Under the pieces are notes generated by a model that was given only the letters and a program-made list of their open reading frames with translations, was not told the DNA's origin and made no database searches. A stretch of DNA of 64,000 bases from Agromyces sp. NDB4Y10 (GTDB lineage Bacteria; Actinomycetota; Actinomycetes; Actinomycetales; Microbacteriaceae): the NCBI RefSeq assembly GCF_001620055.1, contig NZ_LQGY01000014.1:62001-126000 (forward strand), in the 5' to 3' direction. Shown one piece after another: positions 1-7,348 of this stretch. A program made the translations under genes and the position numbers. Each line of letters opens with the position of its first letter. The first letter of the stretch is position 1.

Positions 1-57
1 GCGCGAGAGCGTCTGCGAGTGCGGGGCGGCGGTGCTGCCCTCGTCGGCGGCGGGCAT
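1..57 (-). CDS. IclR-type regulator, N-terminal fragment (runs off the window start)
   Basis: Only the first 19 codons are inside the window. The ATG at 57 reads leftward and is preceded on the minus strand by GAGGAG five to six bases upstream, a good ribosome binding site. The visible peptide ends in SQTLSR, which resembles the run just before the helix-turn-helix in many actinobacterial IclR regulators (often followed by G-L/I-x-x-L). The upstream DNA carries an inverted repeat at 107-125, which fits a self-regulating repressor. The family call rests on a short peptide plus context; the existence of a gene start is better supported than its identity. Confidence 0.5.
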   Translation of the reverse strand, partial: MPAADEGSTAAPHSQTLSR

Positions 58-87
58 CGGATCTCCTCGGATCGGGGGAGTGGACCG

Positions 88-125
88 CGTTCGACGGCGC
101 TCGGCAGTCGAACGTTGCGTTCGAC
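88..125. promoter_or_regulatory. Candidate operator: inverted repeat plus extra half-site
   Basis: GTCGAACG (107-114) and CGTTCGAC (118-125) form a perfect 8-base inverted repeat with a 3-base spacer. A further CGTTCGAC lies at 88-95 in the same orientation as the second arm. The cluster sits 30-70 bases upstream of the leftward IclR-type start, where an autoregulatory operator would be expected. Confidence 0.5.
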
Positions 126-266
126 TTTAGAACATCGAGACGTGGGACGTTCGGCACGCCGGGCACCGGACGGACCCCGCGGGGCGGCTCGAACCGCCCC
201 GCATGCGCCGGGCGGCATGCGGCGTCGCTGCGCGGAGTCACCGCCCGGCGGCGGAGGGCGGCCTCC

Positions 267-278
267 GGAAACGCTTCC
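267..278. promoter_or_regulatory. LacI-family operator-like word
   Basis: GGAAACGCTTCC contains the AAnCGnTT core typical of LacI-family operators, with GGAA/TTCC ends. No LacI gene is in the window, so the binding protein would be encoded elsewhere. This is a single site and may be chance. Confidence 0.3.
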
Positions 279-398
279 ACGATCCGCGGAGCCAAGTGTC
301 CATGCCGCACGCGGCCGCACGGCGTCGACCGCGCGTCCTGCGACGAGAATGTGCGCCGCGTGCACGTTTCGCGCTGATTTCGCGATTCGAACCCACTG

Positions 399-428
399 TT
401 GACGCACGAAGCGCGCGTGGGCTAGACA
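399..428 (+). promoter_or_regulatory. Promoter for the M14 carboxypeptidase gene
   Basis: TTGACG (399-404) and TAGACA (423-428) are separated by 18 bases, a good sigma70-like pair. Transcription would begin near 435, leaving a leader of about 100 bases before the ATG at 539. Confidence 0.5.
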
Positions 429-538
429 GAAGCCACGGTGCCCGGGTATCGCTTTCCGCGGCTGCGGGAGGCGCCTGCCGTCCGAACCGAATGCACCACC
501 GCAATTGATGAAGCACCACCCACGAAAGGGAACGCTTG

Positions 539-2980
539 ATGCACACGGTGACACGACGAGCGCTCGGCGGGACGGCGGCGGCAGCCGCGCTCGCCGGGCT
601 GCTGCTGACCGGCATGACGCCGATCAGCCCCGCTGCCGGCACGGAGCAACTGCCGGAACTCACCCACGACGCCCACGAAGAGGTCGGCGTCGTCGAGGTG
701 GTCCTCCCCGACCAGACCGAACTCGACCGGCTCGTCGACCTGGGCGTCGACCTCGACCACGCGGCGCACCTGAACCCCGACGGCACCATCACGGCGCACG
801 CGGTCATCAGCGAGGGCGAGGCGGAGGGCCTGCGGGCGCGCGGCTTCACGGTCGGCAAGACCGTCCACGACGAGGACGACACCGAGGCCGTCCTCGCCGA
901 GCGCGACGCCATGCGGACCGCCGCCGCCGAGGAGAACGCGGCATTCGCCGAGGCCGCCGAAGCCGCCACCGTGTCGGACGTCAAGATCATCCGCGCCGAC
1001 TACTACACCTCGTTCGGCGTCGGGTACCTCAACGTCGAGGCCAAGTGGGCCAACGGCCAGACGGCCACCAACGCCCTCACCGTCCAGCGCGACAGCGGCC
1101 CCGGCACGGCCATGGGCTCCGGCGGAACCCAGAGCATCACCCGCTTCGTCGACGCGAGCGTCTACCTGTACCACCGCGGCGCGGCCGTTGTGCAGACCCG
1201 GCCCGACACCGTCCAGATCACGAGCCCGACCGGCGACGTCGCCACCGCCAAGGTGACCGACTGGCTGCCGATCGAGGGCGAGCCCGAGGTCAGCCCCGAC
1301 TACCAGTCGGACTTCATCACCTCGTACCTCACCCCGACCGAGCTCTACGACCGCATCCACGCGCTCGCGGCCGAGTTCCCGCAGATCTCGGAGATCGTCG
1401 AGCTGCCGAAGCAGACGAACGGCTACCGCCGCCTGGCGCAGGCCGTGCTCGGCAGCGCCAACGCCAGCCGCGTCGGCATCGACTCCAAGGCCTGGGGCCA
1501 CGAGGGCGGCAACGCCATCCGCGTCCGCGCCCTCAACCCCGGGGCGGCGAACTCGCCGCTGTCGGTCGGCGTCTCGGGCAACGACATCACCGTGTCGCTC
1601 GCCACGAACGGCGCCGGTGCGCTGACGAGCACTGCCGCCCAGGTGGTCGCGGCGATCAACGCGAACCCCGCGGCATCCGCCCTGGTCTCGGCCTACACCT
1701 ACCGCGGCAGCGCCGGCACGGGGGTCGTGGCAGCGGCCGGGTTCACCGCGCTCAGCGACGGGCTCAACGCGCCCGCCTCCGTCTCGCGCGACCCGCAGAC
1801 CGTCTACGCGATCCGCATCGGCAAGGTGCGCGACGGCTCGAAGCCGGGCGTGCTCGCCTACGCCCAGGAGCACGCACGCGAGTGGGTGCCGCCGCTGGTC
1901 ACCATCGAGGCCGCCGAGCGACTCCTGCGCAACTACGAGCTCGACGGCAGGACGAAGCAGCTGGTGAACAACCTCGACATCTGGATCGTGCCGTCGGTCA
2001 ACCCCGACGGCGGTCACTACTCGTTCTACGACTTCAACTCGCAGCGACGGAACATGACCAATCACTGCCCGATCACCGGCAACGCCGACTTCCTGGCCCG
2101 CAACACCTGGGGTGTCGACAACAACCGCAACTACGACACGTACAGCCTGTTCGACGGGTACAACGGCGCATCGACCGCGTGCACGAGCGACACCTACGCC
2201 GGGCCGAGTGAGCTGAGCGAGCCGGAGAGCGCCAACATCGACTGGATCGCCGCGAACAACGAGAACATCAGGTTCGCGATGAACCTGCACAGCTCGGGCA
2301 ACTACTTCATGTGGTCGCCGGGTGCGTACATCACCCCGGGTCGCATCTCGGCACCGCGCCCGACGCTCGAGCAGGAGGGCTACTTCTGGGGCAGCTCGTC
2401 GCGGATCCTCACCGAGATCAAGCGCTACCGCGGCATGTCGGTGACGCCGGCCCGCACCGGCCCGATCTCGGACGTGCTGTACTCGGCGGCCGGCAACTCC
2501 GGTGACATGCTCTGGTACAAGTACGGGATCTACGCGTGGAACTTCGAGGTCGGCACCACCTTCCAGCCGCCGTTCTCCAATGCGAACCCCAACGGCGCCT
2601 CGGCGCACGCGGAGTCGCAGGAGTACGCCAACGGACTCATGGAGCTGTTCCGGGTCGCGTACGACTTCGACCGTGACAAGCAGCGCCCCGAGAGCACCGT
2701 CGCGGTGTCGAAGAGCGCGCAGGCGGGCATGGTCGACGTGAAGTTCAACGCGACCGAGGCGGCATCGGTGTTCTACACGCTCGACGGCTCGAAGCCCACC
2801 TACGACTCGACGCTCTACGCGAGCGCCGGGATCCGCGAGGGCGGCGAGACCATCACCGTCCCGGTCGGCACGAAGATCCACTGGTTCTCCGTCGACTCCG
2901 CCGGCAACGTCGAGAAGAACTACCGTCCCGACGGCAAGTCCAACAACCACAACAAGCTGACGGTCACCGCCCCCCAGTGA
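539..2980 (+). CDS. Secreted M14 zinc carboxypeptidase with C-terminal chitobiase-like domain
   Basis: An 813-residue exported metallocarboxypeptidase. An arginine-containing N-terminus and a hydrophobic stretch (about residues 4-30) form a signal peptide. Zinc ligands of the M14 fold are visible as H445-x-x-E448 (EHARE) and H584 (NLHSSG); the general-base glutamate is E670 (WNFEVGT), and NNRN supplies the substrate-binding arginine region. Residues about 741-805 look like a chitobiase/beta-hexosaminidase C-terminal domain (FYTLDGSKPTYDS). An unusual segment of about 110 residues (about 310-421) interrupts the catalytic domain before the HxxE motif. The ATG at 539 is chosen over the in-frame TTG at 536 because GAAAGGGAA lies at the right distance. 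Confidence 0.9.
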   Translation: MHTVTRRALGGTAAAAALAGLLLTGMTPISPAAGTEQLPELTHDAHEEVGVVEVVLPDQTELDRLVDLGVDLDHAAHLNPDGTITAHAVISEGEAEGLRARGFTVGKTVHDEDDTEAVLAERDAMRTAAAEENAAFAEAAEAATVSDVKIIRADYYTSFGVGYLNVEAKWANGQTATNALTVQRDSGPGTAMGSGGTQSITRFVDASVYLYHRGAAVVQTRPDTVQITSPTGDVATAKVTDWLPIEGEPEVSPDYQSDFITSYLTPTELYDRIHALAAEFPQISEIVELPKQTNGYRRLAQAVLGSANASRVGIDSKAWGHEGGNAIRVRALNPGAANSPLSVGVSGNDITVSLATNGAGALTSTAAQVVAAINANPAASALVSAYTYRGSAGTGVVAAAGFTALSDGLNAPASVSRDPQTVYAIRIGKVRDGSKPGVLAYAQEHAREWVPPLVTIEAAERLLRNYELDGRTKQLVNNLDIWIVPSVNPDGGHYSFYDFNSQRRNMTNHCPITGNADFLARNTWGVDNNRNYDTYSLFDGYNGASTACTSDTYAGPSELSEPESANIDWIAANNENIRFAMNLHSSGNYFMWSPGAYITPGRISAPRPTLEQEGYFWGSSSRILTEIKRYRGMSVTPARTGPISDVLYSAAGNSGDMLWYKYGIYAWNFEVGTTFQPPFSNANPNGASAHAESQEYANGLMELFRVAYDFDRDKQRPESTVAVSKSAQAGMVDVKFNATEAASVFYTLDGSKPTYDSTLYASAGIREGGETITVPVGTKIHWFSVDSAGNVEKNYRPDGKSNNHNKLTVTAPQ

Positions 2981-2996
2981 TCCGTCGATGAGAGCT

Positions 2997-3033
2997 GCGG
3001 CCGCGGCATCCGGCGAACGGATGCCGCGGCCGC
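2997..3033 (+). terminator. Hairpin terminator after the carboxypeptidase gene
   Basis: A perfect 16-base inverted repeat (2997-3012 against 3018-3033) encloses a 5-base loop GCGAA just downstream of the stop at 2980. There is no T-run, as is common for actinobacterial terminators. The stem is built from the genome word GGATGCCGC and its complement. Confidence 0.75.
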
Positions 3034-3083
3034 GGCCTGTGCCTACGATGGAGGACCACGCCCATCGTCCGACGGGAGGCGTC

Positions 3084-3602
3084 ATGGTCCAGGTCCGGGT
3101 CCTCGGGGTCGCGCTCGACCAGTCCGGCCAGCACATCATCCTGCTGAAGCCGCTCGGCGAGGACGAGGGCCGCGGCCGCGTGCTCCCGATCTGGATCGGC
3201 GCGCAGGAGGCCACGTCGATCCTCATCGCCGTGCAGGGCGAGCAGGCCCCACGGCCGCTGTCGCACGACCTGATGAAGCTGCTGCTCGAGGCGGTCGGCT
3301 CGAACATCGAGCGCGTGGACGTCACGCGCATCGAGGACGGCACGTTCTACGCCGAGCTGACGATCATGACCCCGACCGGGCCGTACGTGATCGACGCGAG
3401 GCCGTCCGACTCCGTCGCGCTCGCCTCGCGCACCGACGCGCCGCTGTTCGTGGCCGACGAGGTGCTCGAGCAGGCCGGCATCCCCGCCGAGATGGTCGAG
3501 TCGCGCTCCGACGAGGAGGAGTCCGAGGAGTCGGCCGAGGAGAAGCTCGAGGAGTTCAAGAAGTTCCTCGAGGACGTCGATCCGGAGGACTTCCAGGGCT
3601 GA
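3084..3602 (+). CDS. Bifunctional nuclease family protein (DUF151/BFN)
   Basis: A 172-residue protein matching the bifunctional nuclease domain family from its first residues (VQVRVLGVALDQSGQHI, LPIWIGAQEATSI, ARPSDSVALA). Plant BFN members have RNase and DNase activity; the role of actinobacterial members is not settled. The C-terminal third is very acidic and probably disordered or coiled (ESEESAEEKLEEFKKFLED). The ATG at 3084 is preferred to an in-frame ATG at 2988 because GGGAGG lies five bases upstream and the domain begins there. A TACGAT -10 box at 3044-3049 would give a leader of about 28 bases. It stands alone between the carboxypeptidase and a serine hydrolase. Confidence 0.9.
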   Translation: MVQVRVLGVALDQSGQHIILLKPLGEDEGRGRVLPIWIGAQEATSILIAVQGEQAPRPLSHDLMKLLLEAVGSNIERVDVTRIEDGTFYAELTIMTPTGPYVIDARPSDSVALASRTDAPLFVADEVLEQAGIPAEMVESRSDEEESEESAEEKLEEFKKFLEDVDPEDFQG

Positions 3603-3625
3603 CGGGCGGGGCCCGCGGCCGCTGT

Positions 3626-3637
3626 TACGATCCAGCG
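3626..3637 (+). promoter_or_regulatory. -10 box for a leaderless mRNA (serine hydrolase gene)
   Basis: TACGAT at 3626-3631 ends five bases before the GTG start at 3637 and no Shine-Dalgarno sequence is present. The transcript probably begins at or next to the start codon. Confidence 0.6.
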
Positions 3638-4977
3638 TGCGCATCCTCCGCCGTACGGTCGCCGTCGTCGCCGTCCTCGCCCTCGTGCTGATCGTCGCCT
3701 TCACGGGCGTCTCCCTCTGGCAGCAGCCCATCCTCCTCACGGGCACCGGCTACGCCGCGCACAACGCATGCGCCGTGACCGAGCTCGCGGGGCGCGACGA
3801 CCCCGCCTCCGACCTGCCGTCGAACCCGCTCGTCCCGTACCTGCGGGTCGACGGCGCCGGTGACCCGACGACGGGCGCCCTGCCGGGCGCCATCGCCACG
3901 CAGCGCGCCTGGTACGCCGAGGGGTTCGGGTGCACGCTGGCCGACGAGCGGCCGGAGCTCGGCGCGGCATCCGTCATCGAGCCCGGTGCCAACCCGTTCA
4001 CCGACGCGCCGGCGCCCGACGCCGACCCGGCCCTCGACGAGGCCGTCGCCCGTGCGTTCGGCGACGACCTGCCCGACGACGTGGCGGCGGCGCTCGGCAC
4101 GCGCGCGGTCGTCATCGTGAAGGACGGCGAGCTCGTCGCCGAGCGCTACGCCGACGGGTTCGACGCCGACACCCCGCAGCTCGGCTGGTCGATGTCGAAG
4201 AGCGTCGCGAACCTCCTCACGGGCGTGCTCGTCGAGCAGGGCGTCGTGTCGCTCGACGACGACGGGCTGCGGCCGGAGTGGACCGACGAACGCGCCGACA
4301 TCACCATCGACCAGCTGCTGCGGCAGACCAGCGGACTGGAGTGGGACGAGACCTACGACCTCGGCACGCCCATCACGCGCATGCTCTACCTCGAGCCCGA
4401 CATGGGGCGGTACGTCGCCGGGCAACCGCTCGCGCACGAACCCGGCACCGTGCAGCAGTACTCGAGCGGCAACACCAACCTGCTCTGCTCGGTGCTCGCC
4501 GAGCGCACCGGTCTCGGCGCCGACCTGCCGCGGCAGGTGCTGCTGGGGCCGCTCGGCCTGACCTCGGCGGTGCTCGAACCGGATGCCGCGGGCACGCCCG
4601 TGTGCTCGTCGTACCTGTGGGCGACGCCGCGCGACTGGGCCGCGATCGGGCAGTTCGCGCTGCAGGGCGGCGAGTGGAACGGCGAGCGGATGCTGCCCGA
4701 GGGGTGGATGGCTCAGAGCCTCGAGGTCGACGAGGTGGAGGAGACCGACGACCCGGGGCTCGGCGCGAGCTGGCGGGGCAACGAGGTGCTGTTCGGTGAA
4801 GCGCGCTGGCCCGAGCTCCCCGAGGACACGTACTACGCCAGCGGACACGACGGGCAGAAGATGATCATCGTCCCGTCGGAGCAGCTCGTCGTCGTGCGGC
4901 TCGGCTTCACGCCCGAGGCCGACGACGACCCGTCGGTCGTCGCGCTCGTCGAGGAGGCCATCGCGGCACTCGGCTGA
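3637..4977 (+). CDS. Serine hydrolase, beta-lactamase/penicillin-binding class C family, membrane-anchored
   Basis: A 446-residue protein with one N-terminal hydrophobic segment (about residues 5-30), so the catalytic domain is likely outside the cell. The nucleophile motif is S185-M-S-K188; Y275-S-S replaces the usual Y-x-N, and H404-D-G stands where class C enzymes have K/H-T/S-G. Family members act as esterases, peptidases or carboxypeptidases, and true beta-lactamase activity cannot be claimed. The GTG start at 3637 is supported by a leaderless-type -10 box. It is not clearly in an operon, since the next gene has its own -10 box. Confidence 0.85.
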   Translation: MRILRRTVAVVAVLALVLIVAFTGVSLWQQPILLTGTGYAAHNACAVTELAGRDDPASDLPSNPLVPYLRVDGAGDPTTGALPGAIATQRAWYAEGFGCTLADERPELGAASVIEPGANPFTDAPAPDADPALDEAVARAFGDDLPDDVAAALGTRAVVIVKDGELVAERYADGFDADTPQLGWSMSKSVANLLTGVLVEQGVVSLDDDGLRPEWTDERADITIDQLLRQTSGLEWDETYDLGTPITRMLYLEPDMGRYVAGQPLAHEPGTVQQYSSGNTNLLCSVLAERTGLGADLPRQVLLGPLGLTSAVLEPDAAGTPVCSSYLWATPRDWAAIGQFALQGGEWNGERMLPEGWMAQSLEVDEVEETDDPGLGASWRGNEVLFGEARWPELPEDTYYASGHDGQKMIIVPSEQLVVVRLGFTPEADDDPSVVALVEEAIAALG

Positions 4978-4995
4978 CGCGCCTGACCCGCCACG

Positions 4996-5008
4996 TACGA
5001 TGGCGGGG
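4996..5008 (+). promoter_or_regulatory. -10 box for a leaderless mRNA (ion-channel gene)
   Basis: TACGAT at 4996-5001 is followed by six bases and the GTG start at 5008. There is no Shine-Dalgarno sequence, so translation probably starts at the mRNA 5' end. Confidence 0.6.
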
Positions 5009-5913
5009 TGGAATGGCTCTGGGTGGTCGCGGGCGTCGTCCTCATCGCGCTCGGGCTCAACGAGGTCTTCCACACGCTGCTGCATCCCACGGGCCGGGGT
5101 CGTCTCTCGCACTTCGCGGCGAGCACCACCTGGAACCTGTCGTCGCGGATGGGCCGGCGGGGCCGCAGCCTCGCGGGCCCGCTCGCCGCGGTCGCGGTGA
5201 TCGGCAGCTGGGCGGCCCTCCAGCTCATCGGCTGGTCGCTCGTGTACCTGCCGTTCGTGCCGGACGGGTTCTCGTACGGCAGCGACATCCGCCCCGAGGA
5301 CTACCCGGCGATCGTCGAGGCGTTCTACTTCTCCGTGGTCAGCATGTCGACCCTCGGCCTCGGCGACGTCTACCCGATCGAGCCGTGGCTCCGCGTGTTC
5401 TCCCCGCTCCAGGCCCTGATCGGCTTCGCGCTGCTCACCGCGGCGGTCGCGTGGTTCCTCGAGCTCTACCCCGGCCTCGGCCGCCGGCGGGCCCTCGCCC
5501 TGCGCCTCGCGCTCATGGGACGCGCCGACACGTCGGGCCACCTGCTCGACATGGAGTCGGCGAGCTCGAGCGGCGTGCTCGACTCGATCACCGTCGCGCT
5601 CGCGCAGGCCCGCGTCGACCTCTGGCAGAACGCGGAGACCTACTACTTCACCGAGGAGGAGCCCGAGACCTCGCTCGCCGCGCAACTGCCGTACGGCCTG
5701 CACCTCGCGCGCGTGGCGCGGCGATCCTCCGATCGCACCGTGCGCAACAGCGGGCAGATGCTCGAGGAGGCCATCGACGACTTCGCCGACCTCGTCCGCA
5801 ACCGCTTCACGCTGCGCGTCGAGGGCACCGACGAGATCCTCCGCGAGTACGCCCGGCAGCACCGCCAGCGACCCGTCGAGATCGACGAGTCGACCGAACG
5901 CGCGTCCGACTGA
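5008..5913 (+). CDS. Potassium-channel-like membrane protein
   Basis: A 301-residue protein with a hydrophobic segment at the N-terminus, a second near residues 50-75 and a third after the pore loop (about 130-155). The pore segment reads S-T115-L-G-L-G-D120, which aligns with the T-V-G-Y-G-D selectivity filter but has L in place of V and L in place of Y. The C-terminal half (about 160-301) is soluble and charged, with no RCK or cyclic-nucleotide domain that I recognise. The GTG start at 5008 is supported by the leaderless-type -10. It probably conducts K+ or a related cation, but the altered filter makes selectivity uncertain. Confidence 0.75.
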   Translation: MEWLWVVAGVVLIALGLNEVFHTLLHPTGRGRLSHFAASTTWNLSSRMGRRGRSLAGPLAAVAVIGSWAALQLIGWSLVYLPFVPDGFSYGSDIRPEDYPAIVEAFYFSVVSMSTLGLGDVYPIEPWLRVFSPLQALIGFALLTAAVAWFLELYPGLGRRRALALRLALMGRADTSGHLLDMESASSSGVLDSITVALAQARVDLWQNAETYYFTEEEPETSLAAQLPYGLHLARVARRSSDRTVRNSGQMLEEAIDDFADLVRNRFTLRVEGTDEILREYARQHRQRPVEIDESTERASD

Positions 5914-5956
5914 CCCCGACCGCGCGCCGACGGGTGCGCTGTGGCACGGGTCGGAC

Positions 5957-5969
5957 TAGCGTGAGAACG
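5957..5969 (+). promoter_or_regulatory. -10 box for a leaderless mRNA (tmsA-like gene)
   Basis: TAGCGT at 5957-5962 is followed by six bases and the GTG at 5969, without a ribosome binding site. It would drive the coupled tmsA-tmsB-like pair. Confidence 0.6.
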
Positions 5970-7348
5970 TGTCCGCTCCGGCGATCGACGCTCGGGCCGC
6001 TCACGCCGAGGGTGTCGAGCGCCTGCTGCGGAGCGCGCGGGCCATCCCGCCGGGGGCCCCGGTCCGGCTCGCCAAGCGCACGTCGAACCTCTTCCGGTCA
6101 CGCGTGCGAACGGATGCCGCGGGGCTCGACACGTCGGGCCTGACGGGCGTCATCGCGGTCGACCCCGATGCGCGCACCGCCGACGTCCAGGGCATGTGCA
6201 CCTACGAGGACCTCGTCGCCGCCACCCTGCCCCACGGCCTCGCGCCGCTCGTGGTGCCGCAGCTGAAGACCATCACCCTCGGCGGCGCCGTCACCGGACT
6301 CGGCATCGAGTCGACCTCGTTCCGCAACGGGTTGCCGCACGAATCCGTCCTCGACCTCGACGTCCTCACCGGCGCCGGCGAACTCGTCACCGCGTCGCCG
6401 CACGAGCACGCCGACCTGTTCCGCGCGTTCCCCAACTCGTACGGCACGCTCGGGTACGCCGTGCGGCTCCGCATCGAGCTGGAGCCGGTCGAGCCGTTCG
6501 TCGCGCTCACCCACCTCCGATTCCACTCGCTGCCCGAACTCGTCGCGGCGATGGACGCCATCGTCGCGACCGGCCGCCACGACGGTGCGCCCGTCGACTA
6601 CCTCGACGGCGTGGTCTTCGGCGCCGACGAGGGGTACCTCTGCCTCGGCGTCCGCACCGCGGCATCCGGACCCGTCAGCGACTACACCGGGCAACGCATC
6701 TACTACCGCTCCATCCGGCACGACGAGGGCGCCGCGCACGACCGCCTCACGACGCACGACTACCTGTGGCGCTGGGATGCCGACTGGTTCTGGTGCTCGG
6801 CGGCGTTCGGCGCGCAGCATCCGCTCGTTCGCCGCGTCTGGCCGCGGCGGTACCGCCGCAGCCGCTCGTACGCGACGCTCATGCGGCTCGAGCGCCGCTA
6901 CGACCTCGGCAACCGGCTCGAACGGCTCAAGGGTCGCCCGCCGCGCGAACGCGTGATCCAGGACATCGAGGTGCCGATCGAGCGCACCGCCGAGTTCCTC
7001 GACTGGTTCCTCGCGAACGTGCCCATCGCGCCGATCTGGCTGTGCCCGCTGCGCCTGCGCGACGACGAAGGCTGGCCGCTGTACCCGCTGGAGCCGCGCC
7101 GCACCTACGTCAACGTCGGCTTCTGGTCGACCGTGCCGGTCGGCGCGACCGAGGGCGAGGCGAACCGGCGCATCGAACGCGAGGTCGCCGCGCTCGACGG
7201 GCACAAGTCGCTCTACTCCGACGCCTACTACCCGCCCGACGAGTTCGACCGGCTCTACGGCGGGACCGCCTACCGGGCGGTGAAGCGACGGTACGACCCC
7301 GACTCACGGCTCCTCGACCTCTACGCGAAGGCGGTGCAACGACGATGA
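5969..7348 (+). CDS. tmsA: FAD-binding oxidoreductase, TmsA/BfaA-like (10-methyl fatty acid synthesis)
   Basis: A 459-residue FAD_binding_4-type oxidoreductase of the DHCR24-like group. The flavin-binding half is visible as DVQGMCTYEDLVAATLPHGL and the glycine-rich TITLGGAVTGLGIES, followed by DLDVLTGAGE. Its stop overlaps the start of a cyclopropane-synthase-like methyltransferase. This pairing is diagnostic of actinobacterial tms/bfa loci, where the methyltransferase adds a 10-methylene group to oleoyl chains in phospholipids and this enzyme reduces it, giving 10-methylstearic (tuberculostearic) acid. The family and pairing are seen directly; the product is inferred from that precedent. Another FAD-dependent lipid reductase role is possible but less likely given the partner. 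Confidence 0.8.
   Translation: MSAPAIDARAAHAEGVERLLRSARAIPPGAPVRLAKRTSNLFRSRVRTDAAGLDTSGLTGVIAVDPDARTADVQGMCTYEDLVAATLPHGLAPLVVPQLKTITLGGAVTGLGIESTSFRNGLPHESVLDLDVLTGAGELVTASPHEHADLFRAFPNSYGTLGYAVRLRIELEPVEPFVALTHLRFHSLPELVAAMDAIVATGRHDGAPVDYLDGVVFGADEGYLCLGVRTAASGPVSDYTGQRIYYRSIRHDEGAAHDRLTTHDYLWRWDADWFWCSAAFGAQHPLVRRVWPRRYRRSRSYATLMRLERRYDLGNRLERLKGRPPRERVIQDIEVPIERTAEFLDWFLANVPIAPIWLCPLRLRDDEGWPLYPLEPRRTYVNVGFWSTVPVGATEGEANRRIEREVAALDGHKSLYSDAYYPPDEFDRLYGGTAYRAVKRRYDPDSRLLDLYAKAVQRR

Larger units (their letters stand above)
58..538. other. Intergenic region with divergent regulatory signals
   Basis: No convincing gene lies in this stretch. It separates the leftward regulator start from the rightward carboxypeptidase and holds an inverted repeat with an extra half-site (88-125), a LacI-type operator-like word (267-278) and a sigma70-like promoter (399-428). 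Open frames on both strands here have arginine/alanine-rich translations typical of shadow frames in G+C-rich DNA. Confidence 0.7.

Noticed and set aside
422-3343. A 973-codon leftward open frame over the carboxypeptidase gene
   Set aside because: Its translation is rich in V/R/D/G runs typical of the antisense frame of G+C-rich genes, and the opposite strand has a complete M14 enzyme with signal peptide and zinc motifs.
3637-4977. Serine hydrolase as an antibiotic-resistance beta-lactamase
   Set aside because: The Y-x-N and K-T-G motifs are not standard and a membrane anchor is present; the family includes many esterases and peptidases.
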